Shown: piece by piece, positions 9,380 through 17,773 of the stretch | How the letters are laid out: each line of letters begins with the position of its first letter | How positions within the stretch are numbered: the first letter of the stretch is position 1 | Assembly (NCBI RefSeq): GCF_000732195.1 | Contig: NZ_JNNU01000012.1 | Span: 62,001 to 126,000, forward strand | DNA: 64,000 nt | Direction of reading: 5' to 3' | Origin: Neorhizobium vignae | GTDB taxonomy: Bacteria > Pseudomonadota > Alphaproteobacteria > Rhizobiales > Rhizobiaceae | Position numbers and translations under genes: made by a program | Notes under the pieces: model-generated | What the model saw: only the letters and a program-made list of their open reading frames with translations | What the model was told of the DNA's origin: nothing | The model's database searches: none

Positions 9380-12211
9380 TCAGCCTGCTTCGCTGATGCG
9401 CAGAAGAGCAGTCTTCAGGTTCGCCATCTGAACTTCCAGTTCGGCAAAGCGCTCGCGCTCGGCAGCAACCACTTCGGGATCGGCATTGGCGACGAACTTC
9501 TCGTTGGCCAGCTTCTTGCCGATACGGTCCATCTCGGCCTCGGTCTTGCCAACCGCCTTCTCGATGCGCGCCTTTTCGGCCACGAGGTCGATCAGGTTGC
9601 CGAGCGGCAGGCAGGCGGTCGCCTCGCCGACGACGATCTGGGCGGAACCCTTGGGCGCCGCGTCGGCAAGCTCGATGGTTTCGACACGCGCAAGGCGGCG
9701 GACGGCCGCCTCGTGACGCCGCAGACGCGCCTGGGTCAGCTCGTTGGCACCGACGACGATCAGCGGTGCGACAGCCGATGGCGGCACGTTCATTTCGGCG
9801 CGGGCCGAGCGCAGACCGGTGACGAGATCAACCAGCCAGTTGATCTCTTCCGCAGCCGCCTGATCGGCGAATTCCGGCGCCGGCCAGTCGGCGTGGCAAA
9901 GCAGGCCGTCGCGGGTTTCGGTGTGGGCCCAGAGCTCTTCCGTCATGAACGGCATGAACGGATGCAGGAGCTTGTAGGTCTCTTCCAGCACGTAGGCCGC
10001 GCAGGCCTGGGCCTCTGCCTTGGCACCCTCGTCCTCGCTCGCGAAGATCGGCTTCAGAAGTTCCAGATACCAGTCGCAGACTTGGTTCCAGACGAAACGG
10101 TAGAGCGAACCGGCTGCCTCGTTGAACCGCTGGGTCTCGATGGCCTCCGTGACGTCGCGGATAGTCTCGGAGAGCTCCGTGAGGATCCAGCGGTTGACGG
10201 TGAGCTTCGTTGCCTCCGGCTGGAAGGCCGGATCGCGCTTGACGCCGTTCATCTCGGCAAAGCGGGTGGCATTCCAGAGCTTGGTGCCGAAATTGCGGTA
10301 ACCGGCGATGCGGGCCGGATCGAGCTTCACGTCACGCCCCTGTGCCGCCATGATCGCCAGCGTGAAGCGCAACGCGTCGGCGCCGTATTCGTCGATCAGG
10401 TCGAGCGGATCGATGACGTTGCCCTTCGACTTCGACATCTTCTGACCGTTCTTGTCGCGAACGAGCGCGTGGACATAGACGGTGTGGAAGGGCTCGACCG
10501 GATTGCCATCCTCGTCCTTCATGAAATGAAGGCCCATCATCATCATGCGGGCAACCCAGAAGAAGATGATGTCGAAGCCGGTGACCAGGGTGCTGGTCGG
10601 ATAATATTTCTCAAGTTCCCTGGTCTGGTCCGGCCAGCCAAGCGTCGAGAACGGCCATAGCGCCGAAGAGAACCAGGTGTCGAGCACGTCCTCATCGCGG
10701 GTCAGGATCTCGCCCGGTTTGAAATTCTCCAGGAGATCCTCGACAAGAGCCTTCATCGGCCCTTCGTGCGAAAGATAGTGCTGGATGGCGGCCTGCAGCG
10801 CCTCTTCCTCGGTCTTTTCGACAAACACCTGACCGTCGGGGCCGTACCACGCCGGGATCTGATGTCCCCACCAGAGCTGGCGCGATATGCACCAGGGCTG
10901 GATGTTCTCCATCCATTCGAAATAGGTCTTGTCCCAGTTCTTGGGCACGAACTTGGTGCGTCCTTCCTTGACGGAAGCGATCGCCGGCTGTGCCAGGGTG
11001 TGGGCGTCGACATACCATTGTTCGGTCAGCCTCGGCTCGATCGGCACGCCGCCACGATCGCCATGCGGCACCATGTGCTTGTGCGGCTCGACCTTGTCGA
11101 GCAGGCCTGCTTCCTCGAAGATCTCGACGACGATCTTGCGGGCCGTGAAACGATCCTGGCCTTCGAGCCGGTCCCAGGCGCCGTGAAGCGCAGCCGGATG
11201 GTCGAGTCCTTCAAGGAAATCCTCGTTGTCCTTGATGGTGATCGTACCGTCGATGTTCATGATGTTGATGGCGCGCAGCCCCGCCCGCTTGCCCACTTCG
11301 AAGTCGTTGAAGTCGTGCGCAGGGGTGATCTTGACCGCACCGGTGCCGGCCGTCGGATCGGCATAGTGGTCAGCGACGACCGGGATTCTGCGGCCGACGA
11401 TCGGCAGGATGACGTGCTTGCCGACGATGGCCTTGTAGCGCTCATCCTCGGGGTTCACGGCAATGCCGGTATCGCCGAGCATGGTTTCCGGACGCGTGGT
11501 CGCGACGACGATATAGTCACGCGTCTCGAATTCGGTCGCATTGCCGTCTTCGTCGAATGCCACCGGATACTGGTAGATAACGCCTTCCTCAAGCGGATAG
11601 CGGAAGTGCCAAAGATTGCCGTTAACCTCGTGCTGCTCGACTTCGAGGTCGGAGATCGCAGTCAGCAGCTTCGGATCCCAGTTGACGAGGCGCTTGTCCT
11701 TGTAAATTAGGCCCTGCTTGTAGAGCGTGACGAAGACTTCCAGGACAGCAGCCGACAGGCCCTCGTCCATGGTGAACCGTTCGCGCGACCAGTCGCAGGA
11801 GGCGCCGAGGCGCTTCAACTGATTGAAGATCAGGCCGCCGGATTCCTCTTTCCATTCCCAGACCCGGTCAATGAAAGCCTCGCGGCCCATTTCGCGGCGG
11901 CCCGGAAGCTGGCGTTCCATCAACTGACGCTCGACGACCATCTGGGTGGCGATGCCAGCATGGTCCATGCCCGGCTGCCACAGCACGTCCTTTCCGCGCA
12001 TCCGCTCGAACCGGATCATGATGTCCTGCAGCGTGTTGTTGAGCGCGTGGCCCATATGCAGCGAACCGGTCACATTCGGCGGCGGGATCACGATCGTGAA
12101 GGTTTCCGCGCCCGGCTTGGCGTTGGCGCCGGCGCGGAAAGCGTCGGCCTCGTCCCAGGCCTTGGCGATCCTCGGTTCTACTTCTGCGGAATCATAGGTC
12201 TTTTCGAGCAT
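9380..12211 (-). CDS. valS: Valyl-tRNA synthetase
   Basis: Charges tRNA-Val. The 943-residue product begins at the ATG at 12211 (MLEKTYDSAEVEPRIAKAWD); the frame stays open 22 codons upstream, but family proteins start here. Class I signatures are present: HMGH at residues 52-55 within PPNVTGSLHMGHALNN, the editing-domain segment TTRPETMLGDTGIAVNP, and KMSKSKGNVIDPLDL. A C-terminal coiled-coil arm follows (KARIEKAVGKTEAEMDRIGK). It is downstream of popZ but separated from it by a strong terminator. Confidence 0.97.
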   Translation of the reverse strand: MLEKTYDSAEVEPRIAKAWDEADAFRAGANAKPGAETFTIVIPPPNVTGSLHMGHALNNTLQDIMIRFERMRGKDVLWQPGMDHAGIATQMVVERQLMERQLPGRREMGREAFIDRVWEWKEESGGLIFNQLKRLGASCDWSRERFTMDEGLSAAVLEVFVTLYKQGLIYKDKRLVNWDPKLLTAISDLEVEQHEVNGNLWHFRYPLEEGVIYQYPVAFDEDGNATEFETRDYIVVATTRPETMLGDTGIAVNPEDERYKAIVGKHVILPIVGRRIPVVADHYADPTAGTGAVKITPAHDFNDFEVGKRAGLRAINIMNIDGTITIKDNEDFLEGLDHPAALHGAWDRLEGQDRFTARKIVVEIFEEAGLLDKVEPHKHMVPHGDRGGVPIEPRLTEQWYVDAHTLAQPAIASVKEGRTKFVPKNWDKTYFEWMENIQPWCISRQLWWGHQIPAWYGPDGQVFVEKTEEEALQAAIQHYLSHEGPMKALVEDLLENFKPGEILTRDEDVLDTWFSSALWPFSTLGWPDQTRELEKYYPTSTLVTGFDIIFFWVARMMMMGLHFMKDEDGNPVEPFHTVYVHALVRDKNGQKMSKSKGNVIDPLDLIDEYGADALRFTLAIMAAQGRDVKLDPARIAGYRNFGTKLWNATRFAEMNGVKRDPAFQPEATKLTVNRWILTELSETIRDVTEAIETQRFNEAAGSLYRFVWNQVCDWYLELLKPIFASEDEGAKAEAQACAAYVLEETYKLLHPFMPFMTEELWAHTETRDGLLCHADWPAPEFADQAAAEEINWLVDLVTGLRSARAEMNVPPSAVAPLIVVGANELTQARLRRHEAAVRRLARVETIELADAAPKGSAQIVVGEATACLPLGNLIDLVAEKARIEKAVGKTEAEMDRIGKKLANEKFVANADPEVVAAERERFAELEVQMANLKTALLRISEAG

Positions 12212-12284
12212 TTCCTGACCCGTTTTTGTTCTTTGAGAGCTATCGGGGTGTAAATAGGATGGGGTGTTCCAAGTCAATAAAAAA

Positions 12285-12306
12285 GCCGCCCCGTCGCCGG
12301 AGCGGC
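12285..12306 (-). terminator. Rho-independent terminator of popZ
   Basis: On the minus strand GCCGCTCC and GGGGCGGC pair around a 6-nt loop and are followed by seven Ts (12284-12278). It sits 25 bp past the popZ stop and before valS, so valS probably has its own promoter. Confidence 0.85.
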
Positions 12307-12331
12307 CGTCTTGGTCGACCTCAAGAACGGT

Positions 12332-13240
12332 TTAGCGGCGCGTGCCCCGAGATACGCGTTCGATTTCCTCGCGCACCAGGCGCTCGACCAGCGTCGGCAG
12401 ATTGTCGTCCAGCCATTCCTGCAACATCGGGCGCAGCATGTCGCCGGCCATGTCTTCGAGCGAACGGCGTTCCATGCCGTTGAACACCGAGGCGAGCTCG
12501 CTGAAGGACTTTGCGACCTGGGCGCCGGCTTCGGCGGACAGAAGGTTCGCGGTCTCCTCGATCTTCGCCGGCAGGCTGCGCGGGGCCGGTTCTGCGGCGA
12601 GTTTCGGTTCTGTTTTCGGTTCGATTCTCGGTTCGGGCCGCACCGGTGCTTCGGCCCTGTGCGGAGCCGACAGCGGCGGGTCGAAGACCGGCATCATGAC
12701 ACGCTGGACCGGCTCCGGCTGCGGCGCGACCGGCTGCGAAACCGGAGCGGCCTGGGCGACCGGTTCGCGGAATTCGGGCATGCGCGGCATCTGGCGAATC
12801 TGAGCCGGCTCCTCCTGGCGCGCCGCCGGTGCGGGTGAGGACGGCGTTTGCGCGGAAGAGGCAACCGCCGACGGGGCCGGCACAGTCGAAGCGGCCGAAA
12901 GGCGCACGGGCCCGGTCTCCTGCTGGCGGGTGGAAGCGGCCCGGACCCTTGCGGCGACGTCTGCGAGCGACAGGGTACGATCCTGCTGTGCGGTCTGGCC
13001 CGACGATCCCGTCGCGTAGCTCATCGGCTCGCTGCGCGACGGCGCGCCGCGATCATTGGCAGCCATATCGGGAACAAAGCTCGTCTCTTCGACGTCTTCG
13101 ATCTCATCGTCGCCATAGACCGGGGGAAGCTGGCCGCTGAGCGCGTTCTCGGCATTCGGCTCATTGCTTTCAATGATCCGGCGAATGGACGCCAAGATTT
13201 CTTCCATGGAGGGTTCACGCGCTACATTTGGCTGAGCCAT
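12332..13240 (-). CDS. popZ: PopZ-type polar organising protein (DUF2497)
   Basis: The 302-residue product has the tripartite PopZ layout: a short conserved N-terminal helix (EPSMEEILASIRRIIESNE), a long Pro/Ala/Glu-rich linker, and conserved C-terminal helices (LEDMAGDMLRPMLQEWLDDN and LPTLVERLVREEIERVSRG). PopZ forms a condensate at the cell pole that anchors ParB-bound centromeres in Caulobacter and marks the growing pole in Agrobacterium. The ATG at 13240 has GGGGAT upstream; ATG 13246 is an alternative. Its usual upstream neighbour tolC is absent. Confidence 0.88.
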   Translation of the reverse strand: MAQPNVAREPSMEEILASIRRIIESNEPNAENALSGQLPPVYGDDEIEDVEETSFVPDMAANDRGAPSRSEPMSYATGSSGQTAQQDRTLSLADVAARVRAASTRQQETGPVRLSAASTVPAPSAVASSAQTPSSPAPAARQEEPAQIRQMPRMPEFREPVAQAAPVSQPVAPQPEPVQRVMMPVFDPPLSAPHRAEAPVRPEPRIEPKTEPKLAAEPAPRSLPAKIEETANLLSAEAGAQVAKSFSELASVFNGMERRSLEDMAGDMLRPMLQEWLDDNLPTLVERLVREEIERVSRGTRR

Positions 13241-13457
13241 TTTCATCCCCGCTGTTACCGGCACTCGAATCGGCCCCGTGGAGGGTGAACCGAATCGACG
13301 TTACTCTAAGGTGTTGGGGGGGCTGGAAACAATGACAAGTGCCCCAGGCCTCCTACCGATACACAGTTTTGTTGGCGTTGTGAATCCCGTAAGTCACAGT
13401 TGCCGGAAACAAGTGACAGTGGCGTGAAACAAACGGATGGCGCCGCCGGAAACGACA

Positions 13458-13477
13458 AAGGGGCCGCAAGGCCCCTT
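13458..13477 (-). terminator. Terminator of the PIMT-like gene
   Basis: An 8-bp AAGGGGCC/GGCCCCTT stem with a 4-nt loop is followed on the minus strand by TTTG. It is 33 bp past the stop codon of the methyltransferase gene. Confidence 0.7.
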
Positions 13478-13509
13478 CCCGTTCATGGTGTTCGGACCGC
13501 GCCGGTCGA

Positions 13510-14163
13510 TCAGAACACGAATTCCCTCGCCTTGCGGAAGCCCGGCAGTTGCTTCACCGACGCATTGAAATAGGCGCTTTCGGAGATGGAACCCTGTTCC
13601 TTCACCAGCACCTTCGCCTGGGCGGCATTGCCATAGCCGACGACAGCGACCAGCCGTCCGCCATCGCGCAGCTGTTCCAGAAGCGCGGCAGGCACTTCCT
13701 CGACGGCGCCGTTGACGAAGATGAGGTCATAGGGCGCCTCGGCGGCATAACCATTCTCGAGCTCGCCGGTAACGACCGCGACATTGTCGTAGCCGAGCGA
13801 GGAGAGCGTCGCGGTTGCCTGCGAGGCCAGCGCCTCATCCGCCTCCAGAGAGACGACGGAGCCGGCGATCAGCGACAGGACGGCGGTCGCATAACCGCTG
13901 CCGGTGCCGATTTCGAGCACGACGTCGTCCTTGGTGATTGCGGCAAGCTGCAGAAGCTTGGCAAGCGGAGAGGCCTCCATCAGATACCGACCAGGGGCGA
14001 CCTCGATATCGGCATCAATATAGGCGAGCGATTTTGCCTTGGCCGGCACGAAGGCTTCGCGCGGAACATTGTAGAAGGCCCGCAGAACCGAATGCGACGT
14101 GACATCGGTGGTGCGGATCTGATTTTCGACCATCTTCGTCCGTGCTGCTTCGAAATCCATCAT
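13510..14163 (-). CDS. pcm: Protein-L-isoaspartate O-methyltransferase family protein
   Basis: The 217-residue product is a SAM-dependent methyltransferase: the glycine-rich motif VVLEIGTGSGYATAV begins at residue 81, and DLIFVNGAVEEVPAALLEQL matches motif II/III of PIMT. Canonical PIMT repairs isoaspartyl residues and has a QTIS(Q/K)P loop after its GYGQ turn; here that position reads GRYLMEASPLAKL, so the repair activity is not assured. It carries the start codon pair ATGATG and either could be used. A terminator separates it from popZ. Confidence 0.8.
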   Translation of the reverse strand: MMDFEAARTKMVENQIRTTDVTSHSVLRAFYNVPREAFVPAKAKSLAYIDADIEVAPGRYLMEASPLAKLLQLAAITKDDVVLEIGTGSGYATAVLSLIAGSVVSLEADEALASQATATLSSLGYDNVAVVTGELENGYAAEAPYDLIFVNGAVEEVPAALLEQLRDGGRLVAVVGYGNAAQAKVLVKEQGSISESAYFNASVKQLPGFRKAREFVF

Positions 14164-14315
14164 CTCAGTCGTCCCAAATCACCCGGCGATGCGCCGGTCT
14201 ACGCATGACCGTCTTACTGAGGGCAAGACATGCTTTCAAGACACTGGCCGCTTTCGAAGCAAAAAAGCGCAGGAGACCGCGTCCCCCTCCTCACGCTCTA
14301 CTGTGGAAGCCCGGC

Positions 14316-14513
14316 TCAGGCGTAGGCCGGCGGCGCTTCTTCCAGCTTGCGGATGGTCACATAGTCCCGGCCATAGGAAGAGCGCAGGCTGTGGTCCTTG
14401 TCGAAGGCAGACTGCTCGGGGGAGGTCAGCGGGAACATGCCGTCGCAGAATGTACCGGTGCCGTCGACCTCGTTGGCTGCCTGACGGTGTACGTTGATTA
14501 TTCTGGTGATCAT
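14316..14513 (-). CDS. Small conserved-looking protein of unknown function
   Basis: A 65-residue soluble protein (MITRIINVHRQAANEVDGTG) that I do not recognise. A GGAGG ribosome site lies seven bases before the ATG at 14513, which is the main reason for calling it. It contains no transmembrane segment or known motif; the C-terminal half is charged (RSSYGRDYVTIRKLEEAP). It is upstream of pcm on the same strand with a gap of about 150 bp. Confidence 0.55.
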   Translation of the reverse strand: MITRIINVHRQAANEVDGTGTFCDGMFPLTSPEQSAFDKDHSLRSSYGRDYVTIRKLEEAPPAYA

Positions 14514-14684
14514 GGCGCCTTCCTCCGTTCCACCCCATAATTGCTGAGCGGGCCTTTCTGTTCCGAGCCTAGGAGGAGAAGGTTAAAAATTAACCATGTT
14601 GCAGCGCACACAAAAATGCGTGGTAAATGCTTGGTATCAAAGCATGTTTGGATTTGAGAAACAGGTCCGGGAAGAAGGCGGAAA

Positions 14685-14758
14685 TGGAGGCCTCGCCGAG
14701 AATCGAACTCGGGTGCAAGGATTTGCAGTCCTCTGCGTCACCACTCCGCCACGAGGCC
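14685..14758 (-). tRNA. tRNA-Cys (GCA anticodon)
   Basis: The minus strand folds as a tRNA: acceptor GGCCTCG pairs with CGAGGCC, the anticodon loop is CTGCAAA giving anticodon GCA, and the T-arm reads GAGTTCGATTCTC. The discriminator base is U, as expected for tRNA-Cys. The CCA end is encoded. Confidence 0.95.
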
Positions 14759-14971
14759 GTCCGAACGCATAAAGAGCGAGTGGTGTCGGGCGTTTAGAAC
14801 GAATCGAATAACGGCGCAAGCGGGTTTGGCCCGTTTGTCATTTTTTTCCTGCATGAGGCGGGGAAGGCCGCAGCCGGCACGTCGATAATTGCATCCCAGC
14901 CCCGCACCTGGCTTCGCTGCGCCCTCGGGATGACACCCAACCCGGTTTCATAAAAAATTCACCAAACCCGC

Positions 14972-14996
14972 GGAACCCAATCCTTTTGGATGAGTT
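14972..14996 (+). promoter_or_regulatory. EcfG-like stress promoter of the first DUF982 gene
   Basis: GGAACC is followed 16 bases later by GTTT, close to the alphaproteobacterial EcfG (general stress sigma) pattern of GGAAC-N16/17-CGTT; the first base of the -10 box is A instead of C. It lies about 30 bp upstream of the DUF982 start codon. The second DUF982 gene at 53 kb has the same arrangement. Confidence 0.55.
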
Positions 14997-15023
14997 TCCT
15001 ACGCCGCAATGCAAGGTGTAGAC

Positions 15024-15284
15024 ATGACGAGTAACGTAACTGAAGCAGATGAAGCCGTGTGGAGTTCCCCGGTCAGAGTACGCATTGGATACGGTTTCCC
15101 AGAAACCATCCGCGGGCCGAAAGAGGCCTTGGAATACCTCAATTGGCGCTGGCCGGTGCGCGAAGGGACCTATTACATCAAGGCCCTGAAGGAATGCGCC
15201 GCCTGCCTGCAGCGCAAGCTCCCCCTGGAAAAGGTGCGGGAAACCTTCGTTCTCGCCAGCATCGAGGCAAAGATGCTGAACTGA
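15024..15284 (+). CDS. DUF982 domain protein
   Basis: The 86-residue product carries the DUF982 pattern: GYGFPETIRGPKEALEYLNW, then WPVREGTYYIKALKECAACL, then VRETFVLASIEAKML. DUF982 proteins are small, of unknown role, and abundant in rhizobia. The ATG at 15024 has AAGGTG six bases upstream; an in-frame ATG at 15009 lacks one. An EcfG-like promoter lies just upstream, suggesting stress induction. Confidence 0.85.
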   Translation: MTSNVTEADEAVWSSPVRVRIGYGFPETIRGPKEALEYLNWRWPVREGTYYIKALKECAACLQRKLPLEKVRETFVLASIEAKMLN

Positions 15285-15598
15285 CCCCGATCCTTCCAAT
15301 GTCGAGCGGTTCCGCCATGAGGCGGAGCCTGTAGCTCCGATCATAGCCGGAAAGGGTTTGTTAAGCTTTCTTACCGGGACGTTCGTTAAAGGATTTTCCT
15401 TAAAACGGCAGGCGACGGCGATGTTGTCGTCTTTTATCCTTGTGAGAAGGATCGCCATGACGGCGATGATCCAGTATGAAACTCAGTGTTTCTGACGCCC
15501 TGGCGGCGTGCGCGACCGTTGGTTCGCTTTCCAGCATCCTGTATGTGGGGCATCTTTTCATGACCCTGTTTTAACGCCGGCGGATCATCCGGCGGCGC
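15285..15598. other. Intergenic region with a possible short ORF
   Basis: This stretch holds an imperfect GGTTCCGCC/GGCGGAGCC hairpin at about 15309-15330 without a T tract, an AT-rich stretch at 15355-15405, and the overlapping micro-ORFs described separately at 15457-15574. A CGCCGG/CCGGCG repeat lies beside the stop of the minus-strand gene. Confidence 0.4.
15476..15574 (+). CDS. Possible 32-residue hydrophobic peptide
   Basis: A 33-codon frame from ATG 15476 to TAA 15574 encodes a mostly hydrophobic peptide (MKLSVSDALAACATVGSLSS followed by ILYVGHLFMTLF) compatible with a single membrane helix. It has no good ribosome site of its own. A 12-codon frame starting at ATG 15457, which has AAGGA upstream, overlaps its start and could feed it by translational coupling. 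I do not recognise it. Confidence 0.3.
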   Translation: MKLSVSDALAACATVGSLSSILYVGHLFMTLF

Positions 15599-15883
15599 TT
15601 ACGCTGGCCAGTAGAAGTCGGATCGATAATCAGCCGGGATGTCGGCCAATCTGGCGATGGCTTCGGCCACGAAACCGATCTGCATGGCCAGATAACGGAT
15701 TTCGCGCGGCACAGGTATGCCGGTCAATCTTTCGCGATTGCGCCAGGTCTCGTACCCGGTCGACCGGATCCTCCGTTCGGCCTCGCGAAGCACGTCGTCG
15801 CGGGTCGGCATATCGCCCTCGGCCAGATCGGCAGGCTTCGCCACGCAGGTCGCAAGCCCGCCTTCGATCACTCTCAGACCCAT
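15599..15883 (-). CDS. Conserved-looking hypothetical protein, about 94 residues
   Basis: Starts at the ATG at 15883 (MGLRVIEGGLATCVAKPADL), which has GAGGG six bases upstream. The body is charged and helical (DDVLREAERRIRSTGYETWR, PVPREIRYLAMQIGFVAEAI) and ends RSDFYWPA. I do not recognise a named domain; it reads as a soluble alphaproteobacterial hypothetical protein. The frame extends ten codons upstream to a weaker start. Confidence 0.6.
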   Translation of the reverse strand: MGLRVIEGGLATCVAKPADLAEGDMPTRDDVLREAERRIRSTGYETWRNRERLTGIPVPREIRYLAMQIGFVAEAIARLADIPADYRSDFYWPA

Positions 15884-16050
15884 GTTCACCCTCGTCTTCA
15901 ATCCCGGGAGCAATCCTAGTGATTCGGGGAGAGATGCGCCAGAGTCTCTAAGGCAACACTAAAGTAGCGATGGCCCGGCGACTGTGCTAAAATGACGTCG
16001 TTGCCGGTGGGGGAGCATCGGGCGGCGAACATGCGGTGGAGGAGACCGTA

Positions 16051-16155
16051 ATGCAGTATCTGGAATTCATCACCACGCTCAATCCGGTGGTACTGGCGAT
16101 CCTCGCGATCGTGCTGGCCTGCGGGGCGTACGATTATTGGGCGCAGTCTCGATAA
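16051..16155 (+). CDS. 34-residue single-pass membrane peptide
   Basis: ATG 16051 to TAA 16155 encodes a 34-residue peptide with one clear hydrophobic helix (NPVVLAILAIVLACGAYDYW) and a charged C-terminus (AQSR). A strong GGAGGAG ribosome site lies seven bases upstream, much better than chance. I do not recognise a family. It is a plausible small inner-membrane protein. Confidence 0.55.
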   Translation: MQYLEFITTLNPVVLAILAIVLACGAYDYWAQSR

Positions 16156-16293
16156 CGGCCGATAGCGGCCCGCAGGACTGCGCGGCCTTTTGATTTCCAT
16201 GGGACGCCGGCCGTTCACGTTTCCGGCAGGTTTTGGCTCGCGCCTTTGCGAGGACACCGTTTGTTGATATCCATGCCGCTCAATTGAAGCGGA

Positions 16294-16950
16294 ATGGAGA
16301 AACGAAGAGTGAGCGCAAGCATCGAGTTCGACGATACCTCAACCTCGCTGAGCGGCACGCTGCGGCAGCTTATTGACGGCATCACGGGTCAGTCGGTGAC
16401 GCTGCGCCAATTGATGGACGCGGTCGGCGAACAGGGCCTGCTGCTCATCTGCGCCGTCGCCTCCCTGCCCTTCCTCCTCCCCGTATCTATCCCCGGCGTC
16501 AGCACCGTGTTCGGGGCGGCGATCATCCTGATCAGCCTGGCTATCACCGCCAACCGGCTCCCCTGGTTGCCGAAGAAAATCCTCGACCGTGAGCTCGATA
16601 CGAAGAAACTGCTGCCGGCGCTGGAAAAAGGTGTCAGCATCGTCTCGCGCCTCGACCGGTTCCTGAAGCCGCGAATCTCCGCCTTGACCACCGGTCGGCT
16701 CGTCAACCGGGTAAACGGCCTGGCGATCGCGGCCGGCGGCGTACTCCTGATGTTTCCGCTGGGCCTGGTGCCCTTCTCCAATACGCTGCCGGCGATCGCG
16801 ATCCTGCTTCTGTCGACCGGCATGATCCAGCGCGACGGGCTGATCGTGCTCGGGGGCTACCTCTTCAACATCGTGACGGTGATCTATTTCGCCGTGCTTG
16901 CCTACCTGGCGTTCAGCGCCGGCCAGGGAATCGCGTCGATGTTCGTCTGA
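16294..16950 (+). CDS. exoD: ExoD family exopolysaccharide-related membrane protein
   Basis: The 218-residue product belongs to the ExoD family: an N-terminal region (LRQLIDGITGQSVTLRQLMD) followed by hydrophobic helices (LLLICAVASLPFLLPVSIPG, GAAIILISLAITANRLPWLP, LAIAAGGVLLMFPLGLVPFS, and a C-terminal pair). In S. meliloti exoD mutants are altered in exopolysaccharide, alkali tolerance and nodule invasion; the biochemical role is unknown. A GTG at 16309 with GGAG upstream is an alternative start. Confidence 0.85.
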   Translation: MEKRRVSASIEFDDTSTSLSGTLRQLIDGITGQSVTLRQLMDAVGEQGLLLICAVASLPFLLPVSIPGVSTVFGAAIILISLAITANRLPWLPKKILDRELDTKKLLPALEKGVSIVSRLDRFLKPRISALTTGRLVNRVNGLAIAAGGVLLMFPLGLVPFSNTLPAIAILLLSTGMIQRDGLIVLGGYLFNIVTVIYFAVLAYLAFSAGQGIASMFV

Positions 16951-16962
16951 CTGGGGGGAGCC

Positions 16963-17250
16963 TTATCGCTGCTCGGCCTTGCGCGCCCGCCGCCTTGCCC
17001 ACCAGAGCCCGATACGGCGCCGCTGACGCCGCACGAAGGGCAGGTCGTGTGAAAGCACCAGGAAGCCGAGCGGCACCATCCAGAAGCCGAGAATCGGCAG
17101 GAAACCGAGCACACCCCCGAAAATCAGGCCGACACCGACGACGACTCGGCCGATCCGCGAGCGCGGCATGGGAATCTGCACGCTTCCGAGCGCCAGCTTG
17201 CCGCTTTGCGGGTCCATTCCAAATCGCTTCGGCTTCCGTTCACCTGCCAC
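16963..17250 (-). CDS. Small membrane protein with two hydrophobic helices
   Basis: The 95-residue product has a hydrophilic N-terminus (MAGERKPKRFGMDPQSGKLA), two adjacent hydrophobic stretches (VVVGVGLIFGGVLGFLPILG and FWMVPLGFLVLSHDLPFV) and an Arg-rich tail (RRQRRRIGLWWARRRARK). It looks like a tail-anchored, positively charged inner membrane protein of unknown function common in rhizobia. It converges on exoD with a 12-bp gap. Confidence 0.75.
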   Translation of the reverse strand: MAGERKPKRFGMDPQSGKLALGSVQIPMPRSRIGRVVVGVGLIFGGVLGFLPILGFWMVPLGFLVLSHDLPFVRRQRRRIGLWWARRRARKAEQR

Positions 17251-17409
17251 TCTCGATTATCCTCATCGGTTAAAAGCCTATCTTTGCCTGGGAAATGGGG
17301 CTTTACCGGGGATAAAACAATCAAGTTCGTTTTTTTTGCAAAAACCGCTTGGCAAAACGACAAAGCATTTGTATTACCCGCCGCACACGCCGCGACCCTT
17401 CGCGGATGA

Positions 17410-17484
17410 TCCCTGGTAGCTCAGCGGTAGAGCATTCGACTGTTAATCGACAGGTCGCCGGTTCGAATCCGGCCCGGGGAGCCA
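17410..17484 (+). tRNA. tRNA-Asn (GTT anticodon)
   Basis: A full cloverleaf: acceptor TCCCTGG pairs with CCGGGGA (one G-U), the D-arm is GCTCAGCGGTAGAGC, the anticodon loop CTGTTAA gives GUU, and the T-arm GGTTCGAATCC is standard. CCA is encoded. A strong terminator follows directly. Confidence 0.95.
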
Positions 17485-17488
17485 TTTT

Positions 17489-17522
17489 CAACAAAAGCGC
17501 GCTTTTTGGCGCGCTTTTGTTG
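17489..17522 (+). terminator. Terminator of tRNA-Asn
   Basis: A 14-bp perfect stem (CAACAAAAGCGCGC with its complement) around a 6-nt loop begins 5 bp after the tRNA and is followed by TTTC. Confidence 0.8.
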
Positions 17523-17773
17523 TTTCAGGCCCGAAGAATTGCGACCTCCACTCCCCGTCGTTGCCATGGTGGTCGGCGCGGCGTCGGCGTCCGGACCTCG
17601 ACGGATGTCGTGATTCCAGGCCTTCAAGTCTCCCATAGTTTAAAGGCGGCATGGGCGTCATCGACGGAGATCCTGAAGACCTCCGCGCGATAGGTCCCCT
17701 CGCCGGGCCTCCGCCGTGTTCCAGTGGGGGCGAGCTGCCGGGCGCTTTTCCGGGATGGGGTTCTCTGCCGAGC

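Noticed and set aside
14581..14599. GGTTAA-N3-TTAACCAT near the small gene at 14.5 kb, resembling a CtrA half-site
   Set aside because: CtrA full sites need TTAA-N7-TTAA; here the spacing is 3, and no cell-cycle gene is adjacent.
17410..17523. tRNA-Asn 3' end as an attachment site for an integrated island covering the 17.7-36.9 kb block
   Set aside because: The block starts close to the tRNA, but there is no integrase and I saw no direct repeat of the tRNA 3' end further right, so integration cannot be supported.
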